Below, piece after piece: positions 28,201 through 35,865 of a DNA stretch of 64,000 nucleotides. The position numbers and the translations under genes are program-made. The first letter of the stretch is position 1; every line of letters begins with the position of its first letter. A model generated the notes under the pieces. It was given only the letters and a program-made list of their open reading frames with translations. It made no database searches and had not been told where the DNA came from. This stretch comes from an uncultured Bacteroides sp. (GTDB lineage: Bacteria > Bacteroidota > Bacteroidia > Cytophagales > Cyclobacteriaceae): NCBI GenBank assembly GCA_902168185.1, contig CABHOV010000042.1:1-64000 (forward strand), written 5' to 3'.

Positions 28201-28902
28201 AACGGAATACCCAAGTGATTTCTGATTCCTGCTGATGCCTAACGCAGTAACTACCACTTCCGAGAGCTGTGATAAGTTCTCCGACAATACTACATCTATA
28301 GCTTTACTGTCCTGATGTGGAATTTCTTTTACATCATACCCTACGTGCGAGAATACCAATGTACTTTGATCATCCTCAACAAACTCAATGGTATAATTTC
28401 CATTGCTATCCGTTATCGTGCCCGTGCCGCTGTCCTTAAGGAATATATTTACGCCCGTAATGCCTTCGCCAAACTGGTTTGTCACCTTTCCTGAAACACG
28501 GGTGACTACCAATTCTTTACTCTCGGATGGTGCTTCACGCTTGGGATAGATTACATAGATTTTTTCATCTATACCTTCTACCCGCTTAAAGCTTAAATGA
28601 TGTGGCGTTAATATTTCAGTGAGATATATTTCAAGATCTTTACTTTCATTGGGAGCATAGAGAACGAATTTATTTTCCAGAAAATCTTTCTGATAGGCAA
28701 AGCTCACATGATCGCGCTCTTCCAGTATATGCAATACTTCTGTTAGAGGAAATGGTTTACCGATGGAACGGTTGACGTTGTTTTTTTTTCTGACGGGATT
28801 ATTCTTGAATGCTACATCCTGAGCAAAACTATAGCCAACCATGCAAAAGCATGCGACAAAAGCACAGCAGGCTTTCATCACGAATTGTGATTGGCAGCTC
28901 AT
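25225..28902 (-). CDS. SusC/RagA-family TonB-linked transporter with STN signalling domain
   Basis: This is a 1225-residue TonB-dependent transducer. The ATG at 28902 is used because the longest frame begins with TTG; ATG 28878 is an equally possible start. A cysteine-rich signal peptide is followed by an STN domain (about 50-120, FPLTEVLHILEERDHVSFAY), a carboxypeptidase-like domain (about 140-210), a plug with INPTDIETVSVLKGAGATALYG, and a beta-barrel ending in GFSVNMSF. The STN domain contacts a FecR-type anti-sigma factor, and a FecR gene lies 63 bp upstream. No ECF sigma gene is adjacent, so its partner sigma must be elsewhere. Co-transcribed with fecR-like and susD-like genes. Confidence 0.94.
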   Translation of the reverse strand: MSCQSQFVMKACCAFVACFCMVGYSFAQDVAFKNNPVRKKNNVNRSIGKPFPLTEVLHILEERDHVSFAYQKDFLENKFVLYAPNESKDLEIYLTEILTPHHLSFKRVEGIDEKIYVIYPKREAPSESKELVVTRVSGKVTNQFGEGITGVNIFLKDSGTGTITDSNGNYTIEFVEDDQSTLVFSHVGYDVKEIPHQDSKAIDVVLSENLSQLSEVVVTALGISRNQKSLGYSVSTIGSSQITQAGNTNMVSALYGKAPGVRIRTAPGGATSAVTIQVRGLNSLNYNAQPLYIIDGVLMRDGNEKGALGINNTDYFTDSRIRGNGILDINPTDIETVSVLKGAGATALYGSDAANGVIVITTKKGDKRTGLGVDIGYTASVEQVAFTPRYQNIYGPGFDRDRNISLGADASGWVPVDLNHDGEADTKRPLFESYAQFGPRMEGQQVMWWDGTMRTYSPQPNNYKDFYRQGYNSIFNASISNKFERSAYRLSYSRNDYEGVQVGGKLQRNTFNLNNFIKISDRLTADVVLNYTNSRVHNRPLKINRLTSSWDGFFSRAEDMSLLFSKYKTSAGYKWVPYDQAQRDPEEALNFTTPRGYEVMNFLWRQLRNSEDEDQNRLISSLTLNFEIAKNFYFRGRVGNDFTNVSIKSKEYNEYPTAFNVNSSTGSYSISAGRYSIFYTDALLTYTKTISPDLSFSTNGGFQLRDEQYRDQVTATSGGLAEENWFSLNNSYNGAKIATETQSLILKYAFLGLVNVNYKDYLFLEATARQEYSSTLAPGNNRYFYPSVNSGFVFSEAIRLPQFISYAKLRASYGIVGNAPPVYEANILYDLASLQTRNGSVVAATAQGNLYGNNSIKPENKYESEFGLETKLWGNKIGIDLTYYASRIKNQILKLDLPTSTGASKILTNIGELRNNGWEMGLNASLDSKLFGWSSVLNVAVNTSKVHSLGSGISKLVFRDLEGSSIQVVAEPGQSIGNIYVYPRKTNDAGEFIINDKGAYIIDKTRYVKAGNMLPKATGGFVNTFRFKNFSLDLTMDYSLGGKIISPPLKYGMGSGMYESTLQYRTASRGGLPYYIDDSGTKVLLPGSDAVAPNGSDVYHDGVVLEGVTENGAPNETVIDAPSYYLSTYDWGNNGWNEAGAIYDNSYIKMREAVISYNLPTALVSKLYFQNIRVSLVGRNLFYIWRTLENLDPESTIGTNWLNQGIDEGSNAATRSYGFSVNMSF

Positions 28903-28965
28903 TGGATGAGGTTTCAACTATAGGTTTGGCGGTTTGGATAGAGAAAACCTGTAAATCAAAGATAG

Positions 28966-29973
28966 TCAATCCTTGCGATAGGGACTTATGAAGATTTGGT
29001 TTTTATTTTGTTCAATCTGAATCTCCAGGGTCTGCGCAAGTACCTGCAAAAGAACGTTAACTTCTTTCCGGGAAACTTTCACGGTTACTCGCTTATCGTT
29101 CAAAGAAGAATCAGCGACAAGAACTTCCATCCCGAAGTTATCTTCAATATCCTCAACAATTTCAGAAAGAGGAGTATCGTTGTAAATGAAGAAATTATTC
29201 TTCCAGGCCAGTTCATTCTCAATTGAATTTCCAGCTTCTGTAATGTTAATCTTCTGATGTACTCTATCAAATTCTGCAAAGTCACCAGGCTTTAATGTCA
29301 TTGTTTGAGACGCAGCGTTCAGTTCTATCTTACCGGATTGCAGATAAACAGAAAAACTATTGTTACGCGTATTTATATTAAACTCTGTTCCGAGTACCTG
29401 AACCGCTATATCTTCAACGGTCTTTACTACAAATTCCTTGTCATCCTGCGAGTGAACAACGTCAAAAAAAGCTTCGCCCTCCAGCAGAACTTCTCTTGCT
29501 TCGTCCCAGTCTCCTATACATGATAATTTTGAATTAGCGTTCAAGGTAACGTGCGAGCCATCGGCAAGTATAAATTCCTTTACTTCACCGTAGGCCGTTT
29601 GATACTCTACATTTTGCTGAGGCGAAGATCTGAACAGATATACTGCAGCAAGCGCAACAGCAGCAAATGCAGCCGCCCACGCTATATACTTCCTTAGTGC
29701 TGGTTTTGGTTGTTGTATTTGAACTTGCTCCTGCTCTGCATGATTTTTAACTTTCTCCCATACATCGAGAAAGGCAGCAGTAGCCTCACGATCCGGGGAC
29801 AAGCCTGCGAGCTTTACAAGTTCCCGTGCTTCGTTGATTTCTTTTATCTTATGCGGATTGTTCGCGATCCATTGACTCCAGAACTCGTTCGTCTGTTCAT
29901 CGGTATCCAATACCCACTTTTGAAATTCATCGTCCAATGCGAAATCCTCGGCAGAATAATTACTGTAACTCAT
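28966..29973 (-). CDS. FecR-family anti-sigma factor without adjacent sigma gene
   Basis: This is a 335-residue inner-membrane protein that receives a signal from the SusC STN domain and controls an ECF sigma factor. The cytosolic N-terminal segment (1-94) is followed by one transmembrane helix (about 95-114), a periplasmic FecR domain (about 120-215, YGEVKEFILADGSHVTLNANSKL) and a C-terminal DUF4974 domain (about 260-330, FIYNDTPLSEIVEDIEDNFGMEV). In the two other units of this window a sigma gene lies directly upstream of fecR; here the upstream neighbour is the divergent GH3 gene. It is first in the operon, so the promoter must be in the 245-bp divergent gap. Confidence 0.93.
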   Translation of the reverse strand: MSYSNYSAEDFALDDEFQKWVLDTDEQTNEFWSQWIANNPHKIKEINEARELVKLAGLSPDREATAAFLDVWEKVKNHAEQEQVQIQQPKPALRKYIAWAAAFAAVALAAVYLFRSSPQQNVEYQTAYGEVKEFILADGSHVTLNANSKLSCIGDWDEAREVLLEGEAFFDVVHSQDDKEFVVKTVEDIAVQVLGTEFNINTRNNSFSVYLQSGKIELNAASQTMTLKPGDFAEFDRVHQKINITEAGNSIENELAWKNNFFIYNDTPLSEIVEDIEDNFGMEVLVADSSLNDKRVTVKVSRKEVNVLLQVLAQTLEIQIEQNKNQIFISPYRKD

Positions 29974-30218
29974 CTACTTTCTAATCTATCGATCTATAAT
30001 TTAACCAAGAAAAACGGTACGTCCATACGGCCTAACCTTCTGTCCGAAATCTGCTCTTTACCCCGGAACCTTTTAAACGACATAATGCAGGCAATCTACT
30101 CTTAAAAATCCATTTATAATCAGAGAAACATTTGAATAAAAAATTATTCCATTCGTATGACCAATTGAAATGATTTACTGCCAATATTTGAGCCTTGAAA
30201 ATCATTAAACCAGTTTCC
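29974..30218. promoter_or_regulatory. Divergent promoter region, fecR-susCD operon and GH3
   Basis: These 245 AT-rich base pairs lie between two divergent start codons. On the plus strand AATATTTG (7/8 match to TAnnTTTG) precedes GH3 by about 30 bp. No clear operator or terminator was seen. Shared control of the SusCD operon and the glycosidase is plausible. Confidence 0.4.
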
Positions 30219-32384
30219 ATGAGGACGCTTTATTTTATAAACACGCTTCTATTTATCTTTTTGATCTCCCTGACAGTTTCGGCCCAACCCAATACGAAAC
30301 CTTATCAGGATGCCCGTCTCCCTACGGATGAACGCATAAATAATTTATTGAAACAGCTTACGCTTGAAGAAAAAATTCAACTCCTCGGCTTCAATAGCAA
30401 AGGCGTTCCGCGCCTGGGTATACCGGTATATAACTGGTGGAATGAAGCATTGCATGGTGTAGCACGGGCGGGTGAAGCAACCGTTTTTCCTCAGGCTATA
30501 GCACTGGCGGCAACATTCAATGACGACTTGCAGCATAGTATAGCAGATGTGATTTCTACAGAGGCTCGTGCTAAATATAATCTTGCTGTTAAGCTCGACC
30601 GGAGAATTCAATATATGGGGTTAACATTCTGGTCTCCGAACATAAATATATTCCGTGATCCACGCTGGGGCCGTGGTCAGGAAACTTACGGTGAAGATCC
30701 GTACCTGACTGCAAGAATGGGAAAGGCTTTCGTAAGAGGATTACAAGGCAACGATCCACATTATCTTAAGACTTCTGCATGTGCTAAACATTTCGCGGCA
30801 CACAGCGGCCCGGAAGCAAATCGTCATACGTTCAATGCTATTGTCGATGAAAAAGATCTTCGCGAAACATACCTATATGCTTTTCATGAATTGGTAAATA
30901 TAGGAGTCGAGTCTGTTATGTGCGGATATAACCGCTTGAATGATGAACCTTGCTGCACGGGCAATACATTGCTTCGCACGATACTTCGCGATGAATGGAA
31001 ATTTAAAGGACACGTGGTAACGGATTGCTGGGCATTGGAAGATATATGGCTTCGCCATAAAGTAATGCCGGATGCTGTTCATGTAGCCGCTGCTGCGATA
31101 AAGGCAGGTGTAAATCTGGACTGCTCTAATATGTTACAGGATGATTTACTAAAAGCGATAAATCAAAAATTGATTACTGAGAAAGATATCGATAACGCAT
31201 TGATACCGTCTATGCGAACACAATTCAAACTTGGCTTCTATGACGATCAGAAACTCGTTCCCTATACTTCCCTTGGAAAAGAAAATATTCATAGTCAAAA
31301 TAATATAGAACAAGCTCGTAAGGCAGCGCAACAAAGTATGGTGCTGCTTAAAAATGACAAGGGCATTCTCCCTCTAAAACCTGAGCTATATGGCAGCATT
31401 CTGGTAGCCGGTGCAAATGCAGCATCGCTCGATGCACTCCTGGGAAATTATCATGGTGTGTCTTCAGATGTAGTCACTTTCGTGGAAGGCATTACAAAAG
31501 CTGCAGGCCCCGCTACGGTTGTACAGTATGACCTGGGTTGTAACGATGTGGACTCGGTACACTTTGGTGGTTTATGGGCTTCTGAAAACAGTGATGTTAC
31601 AATCGCAGTGGTAGGCTTAACACCTGTATTGGAAGGTGAAGAAGGCGATGCATTTCTGGCTGCAAATGGTGGAGATAAAGTGGATCTAAATATACCTGCC
31701 AGTCACATTGCATATTTAAAAGCACTTCGTAAAAAACATAAGAAACCTATTATCGCTGTGATCACTGCAGGAAGTGCTGTAAACATCGCGGCTATAGAGC
31801 CCTATGCAGATGCTATTGTGTTGGCATGGTATCCGGGTGAGCAAGGCGGAAACGCACTGGCAGATATACTCTTCGGAAAAGTATCTCCTTCCGGAAGACT
31901 ACCGGTAACTTTCTATAAATCCTTCAACGATCTTCCTGCATATGACGACTATGCCACCAAAGGACGTACCTACCGATACTTCAATGGCAGTGTACAATAT
32001 CCATTTGGCTTTGGATTGAGCTATACCCAATTTGCATATACATGGAAACAAAAGCCTCTCCAATCCTATAAAACAAAAGATGCTATATCTTTTACGATCG
32101 CTGTTAAAAATACAGGTGACGCCGATGGCGATGAAGTGGTACAGGCCTATATCCGCTATCCTTCGGGTGACCGTGTGCCTTTAAAAGAAATGAAGCAATT
32201 CAAAAGAGTACATGTCGCAAAAGGCGAACAGCAAGAGGTCACTCTTCATATACCGATATCCGATCTTCAGAAGTGGAATCTTAAAAAGAGTGCATGGGAA
32301 ATTGTACCCGGAAAATATACTGTATTTGCCGGGGGAAACTCACAGGATGAGAAAATAACCTATAGCTTCACTATTAAGAAATAA
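30219..32384 (+). CDS. GH3 beta-xylosidase/beta-glucosidase-type enzyme
   Basis: This is a 721-residue exported retaining glycosidase. The ATG at 30219 is chosen over an in-frame TTG at 30195 because it gives a standard Sec signal peptide (MRTLYFINTLLFIF...VSAQ). The N-terminal barrel shows YNWWNEALHGVAR, RWGRGQETYGEDPYL and KHFAAHSGPE. The catalytic nucleophile is Asp269 in VVTDCWALEDIW. A GH3 C-terminal sandwich (about 370-570, GEEGDAF region) and a fibronectin-III-like domain (PFGFGLSYTQF onward) complete the protein. The WWNEALHGVAR signature is typical of the beta-xylosidase/arabinosidase branch, so xylo-oligosaccharides are the likeliest substrate, with glucosides an alternative. It is divergent from the fecR-susCD operon. 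Confidence 0.93.
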   Translation: MRTLYFINTLLFIFLISLTVSAQPNTKPYQDARLPTDERINNLLKQLTLEEKIQLLGFNSKGVPRLGIPVYNWWNEALHGVARAGEATVFPQAIALAATFNDDLQHSIADVISTEARAKYNLAVKLDRRIQYMGLTFWSPNINIFRDPRWGRGQETYGEDPYLTARMGKAFVRGLQGNDPHYLKTSACAKHFAAHSGPEANRHTFNAIVDEKDLRETYLYAFHELVNIGVESVMCGYNRLNDEPCCTGNTLLRTILRDEWKFKGHVVTDCWALEDIWLRHKVMPDAVHVAAAAIKAGVNLDCSNMLQDDLLKAINQKLITEKDIDNALIPSMRTQFKLGFYDDQKLVPYTSLGKENIHSQNNIEQARKAAQQSMVLLKNDKGILPLKPELYGSILVAGANAASLDALLGNYHGVSSDVVTFVEGITKAAGPATVVQYDLGCNDVDSVHFGGLWASENSDVTIAVVGLTPVLEGEEGDAFLAANGGDKVDLNIPASHIAYLKALRKKHKKPIIAVITAGSAVNIAAIEPYADAIVLAWYPGEQGGNALADILFGKVSPSGRLPVTFYKSFNDLPAYDDYATKGRTYRYFNGSVQYPFGFGLSYTQFAYTWKQKPLQSYKTKDAISFTIAVKNTGDADGDEVVQAYIRYPSGDRVPLKEMKQFKRVHVAKGEQQEVTLHIPISDLQKWNLKKSAWEIVPGKYTVFAGGNSQDEKITYSFTIKK

Positions 32385-32397
32385 AGTAATAAAGTTA

Positions 32398-32446
32398 GTA
32401 TACAGATCACGCAACACACTCCATGGCATTCGCGTGATCTGTATAC
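32398..32446. terminator. Long inverted repeat between convergent GH3 and BASS transporter genes
   Basis: A perfect 15-bp stem (GTATACAGATCACGC at 32398-32412, GCGTGATCTGTATAC at 32432-32446) has a 19-nt loop. It lies 14 bp after the GH3 stop and 2 bp from the transporter stop. No U-tract is adjacent, so it may stop both transcripts weakly or protect their 3' ends. Confidence 0.65.
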
Positions 32447-32447
32447 A

Positions 32448-33554
32448 TTAGGCGTTGTCTTTATCTTGCGTTATTGCACGACCTCGCCACCATGTAGCCA
32501 ACATTGATCCGGTGATATTCATCAACGGACCAAATATAGCAGGCGCCAGTCCTACGGTTGCAATCTTCCCCATTTCCTTTGCTATACCGGAAGCAAGTCC
32601 TCCATTTTGCATACCTACTTCAATGGCAATCGTGCGACAATCCTGCTCTTCCATTCTGAATAATCGCGCTGACCAGTATCCTAAAAAATACCCACACGTA
32701 TTGTGAATGAGGGATGCTGCTATTAATGCAAGTCCAATCTCAAGTAAACTATCGCGGCCAGCAGCGGTAATGATCAAAATTATAAATCCGATTCCGGCCA
32801 TAGAGAGCAGTGGCATGGCGTTATCGAGCCATTTCGCTTTACCCTTCAGTACATGATTGAAGATCAACCCTGCTCCTACAGGCAGTATTACTATTTTCGT
32901 AATGTCCCAAACCATCTTCAATACATTGATCTCTATGAATTGACCCGCGAGTAATTTCATTAACAACGGAGTGAGTACTGGCGCCAGAAATGTAGAGACT
33001 GTTGTGAGTGTGATGGAAAGCGCTAGGTTAGCTCGCGCCAGGTATGAGATAACATTGGAAGCCATGCCACATGGAGAACACCCGATCAGAATTATACCTG
33101 CGGCAATCTCCGGTGGAAAATGAAATATATTTGCCAACGTGAATCCCAGCAATGGCATAATCGTAAAGTGATTGAGCGTACCTACGATTACACCTTTTGG
33201 CATTTTGATTACGCCCACAAAATCGCTGGCACTCATGGCAGTACCCATGCCAAACATGATGATCTGTAGCAACGGTGTGATCAGCCGATCCAGCTTAAAA
33301 CTCCCTACGGCAATGAAGTACTGCGGAAAGTACATCGCTGCCATCACAGCGGCTATAATCATCATGGTATAGGTGTACCCTTTCATTACAGCATAACCAC
33401 GAAAACCGAGTGCAAGCATAACAATGGCAGCAACAAATAAGATACCTGAATCCTGATCCAGGTCCACCAGCAGCATTACCGCTGCCAGTAGAAAACAAAG
33501 TATAGAGATTGCAAACAGAATTTTATACCTATATACTTTAAAGAGTGTCAGCAT
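32448..33554 (-). CDS. BASS-family (bile acid:sodium symporter-like) organic-anion transporter
   Basis: This is a 368-residue inner-membrane protein with about ten hydrophobic segments. Family marks are IGCSPCGMASNVISYLARANLALS near residues 157-180 and IEVGMQNGGLASGIA near 318, which form the crossover and sodium site of BASS carriers. Family members import bile acids, pyruvate or ketopantoate with sodium. It is the last gene of the nine-gene unit that starts at the ECF sigma gene, 44 bp after the RraA-type gene. In that context uptake of a keto acid or similar product of the exported enzymes is the best guess (inference). The first two helices (about 10-55) are an N-terminal addition to the core. 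Confidence 0.88.
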   Translation of the reverse strand: MLTLFKVYRYKILFAISILCFLLAAVMLLVDLDQDSGILFVAAIVMLALGFRGYAVMKGYTYTMMIIAAVMAAMYFPQYFIAVGSFKLDRLITPLLQIIMFGMGTAMSASDFVGVIKMPKGVIVGTLNHFTIMPLLGFTLANIFHFPPEIAAGIILIGCSPCGMASNVISYLARANLALSITLTTVSTFLAPVLTPLLMKLLAGQFIEINVLKMVWDITKIVILPVGAGLIFNHVLKGKAKWLDNAMPLLSMAGIGFIILIITAAGRDSLLEIGLALIAASLIHNTCGYFLGYWSARLFRMEEQDCRTIAIEVGMQNGGLASGIAKEMGKIATVGLAPAIFGPLMNITGSMLATWWRGRAITQDKDNA

Positions 33555-33598
33555 ACCGTAAAAATTTTATTGTTAATTGACATAAAGTATATAGCATA

Positions 33599-34537
33599 TC
33601 ACCAGGTTCTATTTTTCATAAACTCATCAAGTTCTGAGCGCTTCATGGGAAGTGTACCTGGATTTTTATCAATCCATTGCAGAAATGTTTCCTTGATTTT
33701 ATCAGTCCATTGGTTATCAATTTCCCCGGGGGTAAAACGCCCTTCCCGAAGCATTGCAAAGGCAAACTTGTCGCGCAACGACAAAAATTCTGAAGTTATA
33801 ATTACCTTCTGTGCCAGATGTGCAGGGATAAAAATCACACCTTCTTCTTTTGCCAAAACAAGATCACCCGGTAACACTACAGCTTTACCTATACGAATCG
33901 GTGTATTTAGTCCAATCAATACTACATTTTCAAGATAGGAAGGATCCCATTCACGCACCCAGGCATTGAACCCTGTTATAGCAGATATACCCTCAAGGTC
34001 GCGTGCAGCACTATTGAATATAACTCCGTTTCCTGATTTTGCATAAATGGAGCTTGCCAGATTATCGCCAATGAGTGTACCGCCTTCTGTTTTTCCAAAG
34101 CAATCTGCTACATATATATCGCCCTTAACCAACTTATCGATCGGCCATGCATTTGTATTGCCTATACGACCTTCCTTTTTGCCACGTTCTTTTATATTCT
34201 TCTCTAAATCCGGGCGACTGGGTATATACATAGCCGTCAATGCGCGACCCGCCATGACAGCTCCATGCCGAACAACTTTCCAGTCGCCTTCGAACTGGCA
34301 GTGATACCCTTCATTTCTCAGAACGAGCCATGCTTCCTCAATCGTGATACTCCTGGCTCGCTCTATAAGCTCGTCCGGAATCCTAGGTCTTCCATCCGCG
34401 AAGCGTTCACCCTTCCATTCGGAAGTCAGAAACAACAGTTCGTCCCTTGATATAGTTTGTGCGGAGAGGTTATTAAAATACGATACGATTAATACAAGGA
34501 GTATAACTCCTTTTTTAATAATTATAGTTCTATACAT
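33599..34537 (-). CDS. Exported RraA-family aldolase/decarboxylase-like protein
   Basis: This is a 312-residue protein. The ATG at 34537 is used since the longer frame begins with TTG. A Sec signal peptide (MYRTIIIKKGVILLVLIVSYF...LSAQ) precedes an RraA-like fold at about 85-260. The paired Arg180-Asp181 in NSAARDLEGI correspond to the substrate- and metal-binding Arg-Asp of 4-hydroxy-4-methyl-2-oxoglutarate/CHA aldolases, and GDIYVADCFGKTEGGTLIGDNLA is the usual preceding loop. An active, divalent-metal pyruvate aldolase or oxaloacetate decarboxylase is thus more likely than an RNase E inhibitor. Family members are normally cytosolic; export is unusual. It lies 29 bp after the amidohydrolase gene in the same operon. 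Confidence 0.85.
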   Translation of the reverse strand: MYRTIIIKKGVILLVLIVSYFNNLSAQTISRDELLFLTSEWKGERFADGRPRIPDELIERARSITIEEAWLVLRNEGYHCQFEGDWKVVRHGAVMAGRALTAMYIPSRPDLEKNIKERGKKEGRIGNTNAWPIDKLVKGDIYVADCFGKTEGGTLIGDNLASSIYAKSGNGVIFNSAARDLEGISAITGFNAWVREWDPSYLENVVLIGLNTPIRIGKAVVLPGDLVLAKEEGVIFIPAHLAQKVIITSEFLSLRDKFAFAMLREGRFTPGEIDNQWTDKIKETFLQWIDKNPGTLPMKRSELDEFMKNRTW

Positions 34538-34572
34538 GGGCAATGGTTGAAGGATTATATAGCGGGCTACTA

Positions 34573-35865
34573 TTAATTTCTCAGCGCGGACTGTTGCTCG
34601 GTTGAAACTGGTCTTGAGATTCCATTTAAATCATAGACGATTTTTCCGTCACGAAATGTCAATTCACATTCAAGTTTTTTTGAGCCCGTCATTTTATTTC
34701 CACCGGAGTCTACAAAGCCAAACTTCCCTTCACGAATCGTAAACACGGCTATATCTGCTACAGCACCCACCGATAAATTCCCCAGTTGTTCTTGTCTAAT
34801 AGCCTGCGCAGGGTTCCATGTGGTACTTTGAATAACCTGGTATATATTCATCCCCATTGTTAAAAACTTGGACATTACATTTAGCAGATCCTTCATTCCA
34901 CCATTCATACTTCCGCTATGAATATCTGTACTTATGGTATTCGGAAAGAAACCGTTCTTAATGGCCGGCACTGCCTGTGAAAAAAGAAAGCTTCCGCCAC
35001 CATGACCAACATCGAAAATGATTCCACGTTGCTGCGCTTCCTTCACAAAGGGAAATACTTTATCCTGCGCATCTATAATTGGGATTCTTCCGGCTACACG
35101 TGCAAATGCGTGCGTAAAAATATCGCCTGGCCGCAGATGCTTCATTAAAAGTTCTTCCAGTGAAAGTGGTGGAATATGTCCTCCGAAATCTACCATCACA
35201 GGTATATGCGCCATCTTTCCCGCGGCTACTGCGCGATCTATAGGTTCCCATTCATTACCGGAATAATGCGCGACCTTGACGCCTACAATCTCGCGATGCT
35301 GCTGCGCCACCAGAGCTGTCATGCGTGCATCCATATCATTGATATTCTGTTCATACGGACCACCACGCATTCCTTCGCCAACGATGTTGATAAAGGAAAG
35401 CACGCGTGTCTTCGACTGTCGTATAGTCTGATTTTTAAAAACAGAAAAGTTCTTCCACCCTGCTCCCCCGGCATCTACTACCGTTGTTATACCACACCTG
35501 AATGTAAAACCATCGGGAGGAAGCGCCTCAAAGCCATCGCTCAGGTAATGATCGGGTTGTGTGCCATAAAAATTATGGGAATGAAGATCAATCAATCCTG
35601 GAGTTATATACATGCCCGAAACGTCAATGACTTGCTTCGCACGTGATCCATCCAGATTCTTTCCTATAGCAGCAATCGTATCACCGCGTATTGCTATATC
35701 TGCTTTCGCATTTATAGTGTTCTTGGGATCAATTACATGGCCACCCTTCAGTATCACGCTATACTCCTGCGCAAACAGAGTACTGGTAAAGATTGTGGTC
35801 AGGATTAGTAAGAAGGTATAGTTAATCTTCAAAGCAATTCTCCTCCATATATACTCAAAGTACAT
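34573..35865 (-). CDS. Exported amidohydrolase/deacetylase-family metallohydrolase
   Basis: This is a 430-residue dihydroorotase-like TIM-barrel hydrolase, similar to the EF_0837-type amidohydrolase/deacetylases (family recognised from memory). Metal ligands seen are His95 and His97 in GLIDLHSHNF, probable carboxylated Lys197 in VGVKVAHYSG, His252 in FTHAF, and Asp314 in STDIHSG. A hydrophobic leader spans about 14-33 (ending LFAQE). The ATG at 35865 overlaps the stop of the PLP-enzyme gene (TGATG). A TTG at 35832 behind GGAGGAG would give a more standard signal peptide starting MKINYTF. The sequence WRRIALK before the hydrophobic core also resembles a twin-arginine motif. It probably cleaves an amide or cyclic amide, possibly an N-acyl group, outside the cytosol. 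Confidence 0.85.
   Translation of the reverse strand: MYFEYIWRRIALKINYTFLLILTTIFTSTLFAQEYSVILKGGHVIDPKNTINAKADIAIRGDTIAAIGKNLDGSRAKQVIDVSGMYITPGLIDLHSHNFYGTQPDHYLSDGFEALPPDGFTFRCGITTVVDAGGAGWKNFSVFKNQTIRQSKTRVLSFINIVGEGMRGGPYEQNINDMDARMTALVAQQHREIVGVKVAHYSGNEWEPIDRAVAAGKMAHIPVMVDFGGHIPPLSLEELLMKHLRPGDIFTHAFARVAGRIPIIDAQDKVFPFVKEAQQRGIIFDVGHGGGSFLFSQAVPAIKNGFFPNTISTDIHSGSMNGGMKDLLNVMSKFLTMGMNIYQVIQSTTWNPAQAIRQEQLGNLSVGAVADIAVFTIREGKFGFVDSGGNKMTGSKKLECELTFRDGKIVYDLNGISRPVSTEQQSALRN

Noticed and set aside
33599-34537. Calling this protein an RNase E inhibitor (RraA in the strict sense)
   Set aside because: It is exported and keeps the aldolase Arg-Asp pair; an RNase E regulator would be cytosolic.
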